A stretch of 64,000 nt of DNA from Massilia violaceinigra (GTDB lineage Bacteria > Pseudomonadota > Gammaproteobacteria > Burkholderiales > Burkholderiaceae_D), in assembly GCF_002752675.1 (NCBI RefSeq), contig NZ_CP024608.1, positions 4,898,001-4,962,000 of the forward strand, written 5' to 3'. A program made the translations under genes and the position numbers. Below the pieces are notes generated by a model that ran no database searches, had not been told where the DNA came from, and saw nothing but the letters and a program-made list of their open reading frames with translations. Shown one piece after another: positions 30,630 through 41,300 of the stretch; position 1 is the stretch's first letter; every line of letters begins with the position of its first letter.

Positions 30630-31312
30630 TCGGAAAGCCAATGCCGTCGATCACGCCGATGATGACGACGATCGTGCGCGAGAAATCGCAGTTCTGGTGC
30701 ATGGGAATAAACGCCTGCGAGACGGCGACGACCCCGGAAACAGCACGGCGCGGCCGTCAGCGCGGCCAGCGCCACGCTAACCCCACCCGCTGAACCAGGC
30801 GTTAAAGTTTGCCGTTCGACGCCGCCGGCGTTAACCGCTTGCACCCGGTCGGATGTCGGGCCTTTCCAAAATAACGCATCTGCCATGCCCGAGAGTCATT
30901 CTTTTCGATTTTTTTACAGTATGTCGCACCGGGTAAGGTTGCAATAGTATCAATGTTTGCATTTTCCTTGTCTTATGCATTTAGGGTATGCCGTCCGCAT
31001 GAATTTAATGCTTGCATAACTGAAAACGATTGTCATATGCGTCAATACGGCGTATTTGTGTTCGCGCGGATAGTTTTGATGCACTGCATCACCAAAAGAA
31101 TAAATGTGGAAATTCACAATCGGTTCAAATTCTCGCGATATTGACCTTACTGGGGCCTTACAATCCTTCAAACCGGTGTGAGTTTCGTGAATTTCTCCTA
31201 AATTGTGAGTTTTGGCGAGATTATGCATTAAGGATAGTGCAACATTTTTAATTGACAAAAATCTTTGAAACATGATTTGATGAGTTTTCGCATGTACATA
31301 TGAGAAAACCGA
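30630..31312 (+). other. AT-rich gap preceding the polyketide locus
   Basis: 683 bp without a supported gene. From about 30900 the base composition turns visibly AT-rich compared with everything to the left. Small frames here have no family motifs. The segment contains a promoter-like pair near its right end. Such a shift suggests a boundary of acquired DNA or a large regulatory region. Confidence 0.6.
31252..31281 (+). promoter_or_regulatory. Likely sigma-70 promoter of the NusG-paralogue gene and PKS operon
   Basis: A perfect -35 TTGACA (31252-31257) is followed, after an 18-bp spacer, by TTTGAT (31276-31281) as -10, four of six matches. It lies 31 bp before the ATG at 31313 in AT-rich DNA. 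It is the best -35 in the region. Confidence 0.5.
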
Positions 31313-31816
31313 ATGAGCGAAGTCAGGGTCGATCCATGGTTGGTGCTTCGTACGAGAAGTCGTCACGAAAGCGTCGTCGAGAGCTTCCTGCAGCAGAAGC
31401 TCATCACTTCATATTTGCCAAAATGCAAGCTGGTCCGGTCCTGGAAAGGCCGCAGCAGGGTGGTGGAGTTTCCGCTGTTTCCAGGCTATGTGTTCGTGCG
31501 GCCGACGCCTGCGCAGTTTGAAAGCATGCGCTATATCCGAGGCTCGTGCGGATTAGTTTTAGCCGACAACAAACCGGCTTGCCTGCCCGAAAAGGATCTG
31601 GCGTCGGTCAAGATCCTGGTCGACAGCGGCATCTCGCTGATGGTCGACCCGGAACTGATGGCCGGTAAACGCGTCAGGATTGTTGCCGGTCCCCTGGCGG
31701 GCATGGAGGGCGAACTGGTGTCGGTGAAATCGCAGGACTTATTGGTCGTCAATATCGAGATGCTCAATAGCAGCGTGCGCGTCGATATCGACCGGGATGC
31801 CATCGACGTGCTGTAA
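31313..31816 (+). CDS. Specialised NusG paralogue (LoaP/RfaH/UpxY-type antiterminator)
   Basis: A 167-residue protein with a NusG N-terminal domain (PWLVLRTRSRHESVVESFLQQ, then FPLFPGYVFVRP, the family's most conserved stretch) and a C-terminal KOW domain (GKRVRIVAGPLAGMEGEL). It is not housekeeping NusG: it lacks that protein's usual ends and stands alone before a huge operon. Family members (RfaH, LoaP, UpxY, TaA) bind elongating RNA polymerase at a leader element and prevent premature termination across long operons for capsules, antibiotics or polyketides. The 516-bp leader that follows carries two copies of an ops-like hairpin, fitting this role. Confidence 0.9.
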   Translation: MSEVRVDPWLVLRTRSRHESVVESFLQQKLITSYLPKCKLVRSWKGRSRVVEFPLFPGYVFVRPTPAQFESMRYIRGSCGLVLADNKPACLPEKDLASVKILVDSGISLMVDPELMAGKRVRIVAGPLAGMEGELVSVKSQDLLVVNIEMLNSSVRVDIDRDAIDVL

Positions 31817-31946
31817 ACGCAATCGCTTTTCCCAGGCGCACCGGGCTTCACCTCAGGCGAAGGTGACGGGATGAATAATCTCCCAAGTAATGAAGTGGTC
31901 ATTCTATTTATATAAGCTGGTTCCGCGCCCAGTGCAGCGATGCACG

Positions 31947-31969
31947 CGAAAGGGCGGAGCCTGCCCGGA
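31947..31969 (+). repeat. ops-like hairpin element, copy 1
   Basis: First copy of a 23-bp direct repeat. Its core GGGCGGAGCCTGCCC (31952-31966) folds into a 6-bp stem with a 3-nt loop. The core also resembles the RfaH ops sequence GGCGGTAGCGTG (one base fewer, one changed). The second copy is 67 bp downstream. Confidence 0.8.
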
Positions 31970-32013
31970 AGTGAACGCCGTCATCGGCTCCCCGCACAGA
32001 TCCTGCATGGACT

Positions 32014-32036
32014 CGAAAGGGCGGAGCCTGCCCGGA
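32014..32036 (+). repeat. ops-like hairpin element, copy 2
   Basis: Second, identical copy of the 23-bp repeat, core at 32019-32033, 297 bp before the PKS start codon. Flanks differ from copy 1, so the 23 bp are conserved beyond what a recent duplication of a longer piece would leave. Confidence 0.8.
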
Positions 32037-32332
32037 TGAAACTTAACCGCCCTCGTTGTAGCGGTCTCATCCACCGTAGTTGACCTCGACGAGGACAATT
32101 CAAGCGCGTGGATGAACCGTTCCTGCGATCGATTCACACAGTCGCGCAACCGCAGTAGATCGTCAAGTCCAACTATCTTACCGTTGAGAGCAGGAAACTG
32201 TGCCAGGAAACTGCGCCGCAGCGGGAGTGTGATGCCAGCAGCATCCGCTGAGCCAACCTTCCCGACGCCACCCTGTACTTCCAACGATTTTCTTTCGAGT
32301 TTTCGTATGTCCGCCTTACCGCCGGAGATGAA

Positions 32333-35300
32333 ATGCTTAGCCAAGAAATGCTGCTCGAATATACCGAGTCCCACCTCAAATCCCTGATCGCCGATACGTC
32401 GGCGTCGCTGGGGATCAATTTCGATACCGCCGCGCCGTTCGGCGAACTCGGAATTGATTCCTTCAGAATTTTGAAGATCATCAAGGCGCTCGAAGCGGAT
32501 TTCGGGACGCTGCCGAAAACGCTGCTATTCGAAAATTTCAACGTCGATTCGCTGGCGCGCTACTTCGTCGATGAGCACGGCGATACCCTCCAGGACAAGT
32601 TCTCCACCGGCAAGCAGAACCGCGTTGGCTCGCCTGCCAAGGCGTTGGCCGTGCCTGAAAAAGTTCGGGGTGGAAGCGCTCCCGATTCGCGAGCGGCCAT
32701 GCCCTCTCCACGACCTGTAAAAGTGTTGCAGGCCCCGGTTCCGGTGCAGGCATGGGCACGCCCGGCGGCGCCAGCAAGCGTGCCGTCCGCGCCATCCGCG
32801 GTGCCGGTGCGCGTCCTCGAAACCGATCTGCCAAAGCACCCGGCGCTGGCGACCCTGGCCGCGGGCTTGTTCGAGCGCTACAAGAATGAAGGCTGCGTGT
32901 CGCGCGGCACGCGCAATATCGCCCCGAATCTGTTCATCGGCAGTGCGCGCAAGGGTTACTTCAACTATAGCCGCAGCAATAACATCATTCTTGTGTACGC
33001 CTACACCGGCCCGGAAGCGTACTTCGCCGAGATCGCCGCCGAAATGCAGCGCTACTGCGCCGAGAAAAATTTTCAGCTCAATATTTTCGGCGATGCGCCC
33101 ATCCCGGAGATCGACGGCATGGCGTTTTCCTCGACCCCGTTCGGCGCCTTGCAGCGCGTGCTCGACATCGGCAGTTTCACCCTGGACGGCGGGGCCACGC
33201 GGCGCCTGCGCTACCAGGTCGCCAAATTCGAAAAAGCCGGCGCCTGCCGCACCGTGGAATACGCCTGCGGCAGCGATCCCGCTATCGACCGCGACATCGC
33301 CACCGTGATCGACCGCTGGTGCGCCGCCAAAACCATGGTCAATCCGCTGATTCATATCGTGCGCGAAGAAATCCTGGCCGGCACCTTGCACCCGCAACAC
33401 CGCATCTTCCTGACCTGGCTGGACGGCAAGCTGCAAAATGTGATCCTCATTTCCGCGATGTGCGCCTCGCTCAACGGCTACCTGATGGACCTCGAATTCT
33501 ACGGCGACGACATGCCGCTCGGCGGCCTGGAGTACGCGATCGCCCGGATCATCGACACGCTCAAGGCCGAAGGCTGTGGCATGTTCAGTCTGGGCGGCAC
33601 CTACGGCTGCCGGCTGGAGACGTCGCCGCACGCGGACCCGGCGGTGGACGCCATCCTTGACGACCTGCACAAGCAAAACATTTTCAGCGACGACGGCAAT
33701 CTGCAATTCAAAAACAAATTCCGTCCGGAGAACCGCACTATCTATCTGTGCCGTCCGGTCGGCAGCGGTAGCGGCGACAACGTGATCGACCTCATCATGA
33801 TGATCGCCGACCCGGCCAAGGCCCAGACGTCGGAAGCGGAGAACCAGAACGCCGATACCGCGCATGCAGGCAAGGCCGCGGCGCCGTCCAGCAGCACGGC
33901 AGTACCTGTTACCGCGACCGTCAAGCCATCGGCCGCAGCAACGACCGCGGCAGCACCAGTACCGGTAGCGTCGACCGACTTTGCCGCGTGCGGCTACAAC
34001 CCGCTCAACATGTCCGCCGATCAGGTCGAATACGACTTGAAAACCGACTCCTGGGCGCAACTCGGGCGCGCCGCCTTCATCGACAAGCAGATGGCGCACC
34101 TGCACACGCAACTGCAGCAGCCGGCCAATGTCGATGACAGCTTGCGTTCCGTCTTTCCCTTCAAGTACTTCGTGCTGACCGATTCCGGCCGCAGCGCGGA
34201 TCACCTGTTCTGCAAAGCCTGGCCGAAAAAGGGTGTCGTCGTCCAGAACCTGCTGTTCCCAACCTGCATCTACCACCAGATCGACAAAGGCTATACGCCG
34301 CATGAGCTGGCGCATCCATCGGTCTTCGTCGCCCATTCCGACGACTCGCGTAAGTCCGAGCTGGACGTCGATGCCCTGCGAGCGTACGTCGCCGCCCATG
34401 CCGACCAGATCGCTTATGCCTGCGTTGAAGTGAGCGACAACTCGGCCGGTGGACATCCTGTTTCGATCGAGCATCTCCGACAAGTCAAGGACTTGCTTGC
34501 GCCGCATGCGATTGCCCTCGTGATCGACGGCACCCGCGTGCTGGAAAACGCGCAATTTCTCGTCGAACGCGACCCCGCCTGTGCCGGCAGGGCATTGTTC
34601 GATGTCGCCGCCGAGCTCCTGTCGTACGCCGACGCCGTCATCGGCAGCCTGGCCAAGGACTTCAGCGTCAACAAGGGCGGCCTGATCGCCACCAACGATG
34701 AAACCCTGTTGCGCACGCTTCAGGACCTGATGCGGCGCGAAGGCGGCGGCCTCAACGTGATCGAGAAGAAACTAGTTGCCTTGTCGCTGCAAAACCGCAG
34801 GCAGATCGAAACCTCGGTCGTGCGCAGGATGCGCGCGGTCGAAACGATCTGGCAAGCGTTGGACAACGAACGGGTGCCATTAGTTCGCCCGGCCGGCGCC
34901 CATTGCGTGGTGATCGATGTCAAGCGGCTGCCGCACTTCGCTGGTTTCGCGCATCCGGTGCCGTCGTTCCTGGCCTGGCTGTTCGTTAATACGGGCATCC
35001 GCGGCGGGGCGCACAGCGTCGGCATGCAAAGCCACAGTCCGATCAGTGGACAGGTGCGCCTGGCGATCCCGGTCGGGCTCAAGAAGGAGCAGGCCGACGA
35101 TATCGCCGCCCGCCTGGTCCAGCTGTTCCGCGACAACAGCAATATTCCCGAGCTGGCATTGCCGGCGTCCAGTACCGAGTCCTTCGGCGGCGTGCATGAC
35201 CATTACGAGCTGGTGCGCTACCACGGCGCCGTCGACCCTGTCGAGGAAGAAGCACCTGCCGCTTCCGGCCCCGTGCTGCCCGCGCTGTCGCTGCTGCCCA

Positions 35301-38300
35301 CGCAGCCCAAGGCACGCGCTCCCAAGGCGGCGCCGACGCAGAGCCAGGTAGGCGACCTTGCCATTGTCGGCATGGCCGGCCGCTACCCCAAATCGACCAG
35401 CCTGGCGCAATTCTGGGACAACCTGAAAGACGGCGTCGATTGCGTCGGCGACCTGCCGCCCGAGCGCCGCGCGCGCCGCCTGCGCAATCCCTTTTCCCAG
35501 GACTACCGCGGCGGCTTTGTCGACAATGTCGACAAATTCGATTCGCTGTTCTTTAATATCTCGCCGCGCGAGGCTGAATTTCTCGATCCGCAGGAACGCC
35601 TGTTCCTCGAAGTGGCGTGGGAAACCCTGGAAGACGCCGGGTACTACCCCGAAATCATGTCCCAGGAAGATGGCGCGCGGAACGTCGGCGTGTTCGTCGG
35701 CGCCGTGTGGGCCATGTACCAGATGGCTGGCGTCGAGGAAAAGATTGCCGGCAACCACCTGAATCCGAACTCCTTCCTCTGGAGTATCGCCAACCGCGTT
35801 TCGTACTGGATGAACCTGACCGGTCCGAGCCTGACGGTCGACACCGCCTGTTCATCGAGTATGACGGCGATCTACCTGGCGTGCGAAGCGATCCGTAACG
35901 GCGACTGCACCAGCGCCATCGTCGGCGGCGTCAACCTGGACCTGCACCAGCACAAGTTCGACGTCAACAACGCCGGCGGCGCACTGTCGCCTGATGGCGT
36001 GTGCCGCAGCTTCGGCGCGGGCGCCAACGGCTATGTGGCAGGCGAGGGCGTCGGCGCCATCCTCATCAAGCCGCTCGAGCGGGCCATTGCCGACCGCGAC
36101 AATATTTATGGGGTGATCAAGAGCGCCGTCGTCAATCACGGCGGAAGAACCAGCGGCTACACCGTGCCTAATCCCAAGGCCCAGGGCGAGCTGATCGCCG
36201 CTGCGCTGGAGAAGGCCAACGTCGATGCACGCAGCATCGCCTACATCGAAGCGCACGGCACCGGGACCGAGCTGGGCGACCCGATCGAGATCGCCGGGCT
36301 CACCAAGGCGTTCGCAGCGCACGATGTCCCAAAGCAGAGTTGTCCGATAGGCTCGGTCAAGACCAATATCGGCCATCTGGAAGCGGCCGCCGGCGTTGTC
36401 AGCGTGTGCAAGGTGTTGTTGCAGATGAAGCACCGCCAACTGGCGCCGTCCCTGCATTCCGCCGAACTGAACGAATTTATCGACTTCAAGAATTCGCCGT
36501 TCTACGTCCAGCGCCGCCTGGAAACATGGAACGAGAAGGAAGTCGACGGCATCAAACAGCCGCTGCGGGCCGGACTGAGTTCCTTCGGCGCCGGCGGCGC
36601 CAATGCCCATATCGTGCTGGAAGCGTACACGGCCCCTGAGCGGGAAACGCCGGCCATCGATGGCAGCCTGATTTTCCCTCTGTCGGCGCGCAATGATGAG
36701 CAGTTGCGCGAGATGGCGGCGCGGCTGCGTACCCACCTGCAGCGCGACGATCACCAGGCTGCCCTGGCCGACATCGCCTTCACCTTGCAGGATGGCCGCA
36801 AGTCCTTCGAACATCGCCTGGCGGTGGTCGCCTCCAGCCTGGATGGGCTGATCGCCAAGCTGGGCTTGTTCGTGGATGGGAAGAAAGACGGCGACATCCT
36901 GTCCGGCCACGCGAAAAATGCGGATGGGGTGACCAAGCTGCTCAGCCGCGCCGAAAAAGAACTGTTCGTCGCCTTGCTGTCGCAAAGCCGCGATCCGCAC
37001 AAGCTGGCGCAGCTGTGGATCGACGGCTTGCTGTCCGACTGCCGCGGCCTGGCGGAGTTTGGCGGCAAGCGGACGTCCCTGCCGACCTATCCGTTCGCCG
37101 ACAAACGCCACTGGATCGGTGCCGGCAAGGCCGCGCCTGCCGTGCTGTCAACGCAGGCGGTGCCCAGCCTGCATCCGATGATTGACAGCAATGAGTCGAC
37201 CTTCCAGCGCCAATTGTTCAAAAAGACATTCCATGCGCGCGAGTTCTTCATCCGCGATCACGTGGTGTCCGGCGTGCCGACCTTGCCGGGTACCGCTTAC
37301 CTGGACCTGGCGCGCATGGCGGGCGAAATCGCCACCGGGCGCAAGGTGCGCAAGATCCGCAATGTCACCTGGGTCAGCCCGCTCGCGGTCGAGGGCGCAC
37401 TGCCGACGGAAGCCTTTGTCGAGCTCAAGCCCAGTGCCGACGCGGTGCTCTTCGAGGTGTTCAGCGAGGCTGCCGGCAAGAAGCGGCTGCATGCTCAAGG
37501 CAAGCTGGTGTACGCGGCGGACGATCAAGGCGCTTCGTTGCCGGACTGTATTGACATCGATGCCATTCGGGCCCGCTGTGGCGACCCGATCGTGGCAAAG
37601 GATGCGTATCCGTTGTTCGATGCCATGGGCATGCATTACGGTCCGAGCTTTCAGGTGTTGAAGGAAGTCTATAAAAACGACGATGAAGTGCTGGGCCTGC
37701 TGACGATTCCCGACGTGCGCAGTGCCGATTTCGACGAGTTCGTGCTGCATCCCTGCGTGCTCGACGCGGCGATGCAGGCCGGCGTCATGGCCCAGTTCGG
37801 CGCGGAGGCGGGCGAGATGAAGGTGCCGTACTCGATCGGCGAGGTCGAGCTGCTGTTTCCGCTCACGCGCACCTGTTACAGCTACCTGACCAAGGTAAAG
37901 AGCGAGCGCGGCGCGGGCTCAGCCGTCTCGCGCGAGAACGTGACCATCGTCGACGAGAACGGCAAGGTGTTGGCGCGCATCCGCGAATCGGTCGGCGTGT
38001 CCTTAACCAGCGTCCACGAAAAACCGGCGCCGGCGCAGGCCGAAGAGGCGTACGACCAGTTGTACTACGCGCACTCCTGGCAGGCGGCGCCGCTGGCTCC
38101 GGCAGCCAGCGACGTTCAGGCGCTGCTGCTGTTCGATACCAGCGATCGCCTGCGCAATGCTTGCCTTGGCCGCAATATCAAGACCGTGCTGGTCTTGCCG
38201 CGCGAGCGCTTCGAGGACCTGGGCAATGGTACCTACGGGGTCAATCCGCGTGAGCGCCAGGATTTCGCGCGCCTGTTCGAGGCGCTGAACCGGACCAGCT

Positions 38301-41300
38301 TCGCCACCGACAAGATGTGCTACGCCTGGCCGGAAGCGGCGGAACCTACTGCGCCGCAACAACTGGGCAAGGCGCTCGACCTTGGCGTCCACGGCTTCCT
38401 GTCGGCCTGCCAGGCCCTGATCGAGCAGAAACCCAAGGGCAAGGTGCAGATGCTGTACCTGCATGCCGGCGCCAGCGCCCATAACGACGCCGTCAACGGT
38501 TTCGCCCGCAGCTTGCGTCTGGAAAATCCCAAGATGGATTGCAAGGTGCTGGACATCGACACGCAAGGCGTCAACGCGGATCAAACGCTGGCGGCGATCC
38601 TTGCCGAACTGCATGCGGGCGCCCAGGACGACATCACCGTGCGTTACCAGGGCAGCGTCAGGTCCACCCGTGTGCTCGCAAAACTCGACCCGGCGGCGCC
38701 GGCAAACGCGCCTGACATCGTCCTCAAGCAGAACGGTGTGTATCTGATCACCGGCGGCGTGGGCGGCCTGGGACTCATTTTCGCGCAGTTCCTTGCCAAC
38801 GAATGCAAGGCAAGGCTGGTGCTGACCGGGCGCTCCAGCCTGTCGGATGAGCAGGAAGCGCGGCTCGACACCTTGCGCAGCCTTGGCGCGCAGGTCATGT
38901 ACGTGGCGGCCGACGTGTCGAACGCCGGGCAGGTCGGGCAGCTCATCGCCGACACCAAGGCCCGTTTCGGCGCGCTGAACGGCATCATTCACGGCGCCGG
39001 CGTCCTGCGCGATTCCTTGCTGCGGAAAAAGACCCGGGAGGAGATGGATGCCGTGTTCGCGCCGAAGGTGTACGGCACCTTCCATCTGGACGAGGCGACC
39101 CGCAACGACGATCTCGATTTTTTCGTGCTGTTTTCGTCGCTGGCAGCGGTGGGCGGCAACGCCGGCCAATGCGATTACGCCTTCGCCAACCACTATATGG
39201 ATAGTTTCGCGGCCCGCCGCGAGCAATTGCGTGCCAGCGGCGAGCGGAGCGGCCGCACGGTCAGCATCAACTGGTCGCTGTGGGCCGACGGCGGCATGAA
39301 ACTCGATGCCCAGACCGAACAATTCTTCAAGAAGAACCTGGGCATCGTCCCGCTGCGGACCCAAGTCGGCCTCGACGCCTTCCTGCGTGCGCTGTCGATG
39401 CCCCAACCGCACATCGCGGTGCTGGAAGGGGTGCGCGAAAAGATCGAACTGGCCTGGGGCATCACCAGGAAAGCCGCGCCTGTGCCGCTTGCGCCCAGCG
39501 TGCAACCCGTGCAGGGCGACCTGGGTGCGCTGGTCACCGGCGAGCTGTCCGCCACGGTCATGGAACTGCTCAAGATCGGCGCCGACGATTTGTCGCTGGA
39601 CGCCATCCTGCTCGACCTGGGCTTCGACTCGATCGGCCTGGCGACCTTTGCCAACGTGATCAATGAGCGTTATCAGCTCGATATCAATCCGGTTATGTTC
39701 TTCGAATATCCGTCAATTCGCGCCATCGCCGAGGTTCTGGCCAGCGATTACAAGGATGCGGTCGCCAAGGTACACGGCAGCGCGGCGCCCGCCACGGCGG
39801 CGGTTCCGCAGCCGGTCGAGGTGCGCGCCGAGAGCGCGAGCGTTTTCGCGATCAACAAGGGCTGGGAAGCGCCCGCAGCGGCGTCGGCCGCACCGAGCGG
39901 CCTGTCGCGCGCGCTGCGCTTTGCCAACGAGCCCATTGCCATCGTCGGCATCGGCGGCGTCATGCCGCAGTCGGCCAACATGGAAGAGTTCTGGGACAAC
40001 CTGAAAAACGGCCGCAACATGGTCACCGATATCCCGCGCGACCGCTGGATCTGGGAAGACTTCGACGGCAACCCCTTCAAGGAAGTCAATAAATCCAACT
40101 CCAGATGGGGTGGCTTCATGAAGGAGGTCGATAAATTCGACCCGCTGTTCTTCGGCATCACCCCGCGCGAGGCGGAGATGATGGACCCGCAGCAACGCAT
40201 CTTTATTGAAACCGTGTGGAGCGCGATTGAGGACGCGGGTCACAAGGTGTCGGACCTGTCCGGAACCAAAACCGGGCTGTTCGTGGGTGCGTCGGCCAAG
40301 GACTATATCGACGTGCTGGCCGAGAACAAGTCGCCGCTCGATGGTTATTCCGCTTCCGGCAACTCGCATTCGATCCTGGCCAACCGCGTCTCTTTCCTGT
40401 TCAACTTGCGTGGCCCGAGCGCGCCGCTCGATACAGCGTGCTCCAGTTCGCTGATTGCGCTGCATCGCGCCATCGAATCGATCCACACCGGCAGCAGCGA
40501 CATGGCCATCGTGGGCGGCGTGCAAGTCATGCTGACCCCGATCGGGCATATTTCGCTCAGTTCGGCCGGCATGCTGAGCGTCGATGGCAAATGCAAGACC
40601 TTCAGCAAGGATGCCAACGGTTACGTCCGTGGCGAGGGTTCGGGGGCGATTTTCATCAAGCCGCTGGCGCAGGCCGAGGCCGATGGCAATCCGATCTACG
40701 CCGTCGTCAAATCCACCGCCGAGAACCACGGCGGCCGCGTGACCATGCTGACGGCCCCCAATCCGAAGGCGCAGGCCGAGCTGCTGGTGGAGGCGTACGA
40801 GAAGGCGCAGATCGATCCGGCCACGGTCGGCTACATCGAATGCCATGGCACCGGCACCAGCCTGGGCGATCCGATCGAGATCCAGGCTCTGAAGAAGGCC
40901 TTCGCGGATCTGTACAAGAAACACAACAAGGCAGCGCCCACTGCACCGTCGTGCGCATTGAGCTCGGTCAAAACCAACATCGGCCACCTTGAGCCTGCGG
41001 CCGGCATTGCCAGCCTGCTCAAAGTGCTGCTGTCGATCAAGCATCGCCAGATTCCTGCCTTGCTGCATTTCGACCAGCTCAACCCGTACATCGATCTGGG
41101 CGGCTGCCCCTTCTATATTGTCGACAAGACAACCGCCTGGGAAGCGCCAATCGGGCCGGACGGCTTGCCGCTGCCGCGCCGCGCAGGCGTCAGTTCCTTC
41201 GGCTGGGGGGGCGCCAATGCCCACGTGGTGCTGGAAGAATACATTCCGCCATCGCGCGACGTGGTCGAGGCAGGCCCGCAGCTGGTGGTGCTGTCGGCCA

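Larger units (their letters stand above)
31817..32332 (+). promoter_or_regulatory. Long leader of the PKS operon
   Basis: 516 bp between the NusG paralogue and the first PKS gene, with no coding frame of note. It holds the duplicated hairpin element (listed separately), a small GTGCA/TGCAC hairpin (31932-31945) and, near 31905-31915, an AT-rich TATATAAG that could be a secondary -10 without a clear -35. GGAG at 32324-32327 is the ribosome site for the PKS gene. Confidence 0.6.

Noticed and set aside
30953..31366. Small frames on both strands in the AT-rich gap
   Set aside because: Composition and length fit chance frames in AT-rich DNA; no ribosome sites or motifs.
31905..31915. Second promoter directly before the hairpin repeats (TATATAAG)
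   Set aside because: No acceptable -35 at 16-18 bp, and antitermination is better explained by transcription through the leader from the upstream promoter.
31947..32036. The repeats as a riboswitch (c-di-GMP, guanidine or glutamine type)
   Set aside because: The conserved cores of those classes are absent; the element is a plain repeated hairpin.
31947..32036. The repeats as the start of a CRISPR array
   Set aside because: There are only two copies, the spacing is non-coding leader sequence and no cas gene is nearby.
36630..37130. AT domain after the first KS
   Set aside because: The segment is a short docking/linker region ending in the LPTYPFADKRHW-type post-KS motif; no GHSxG active site is present.
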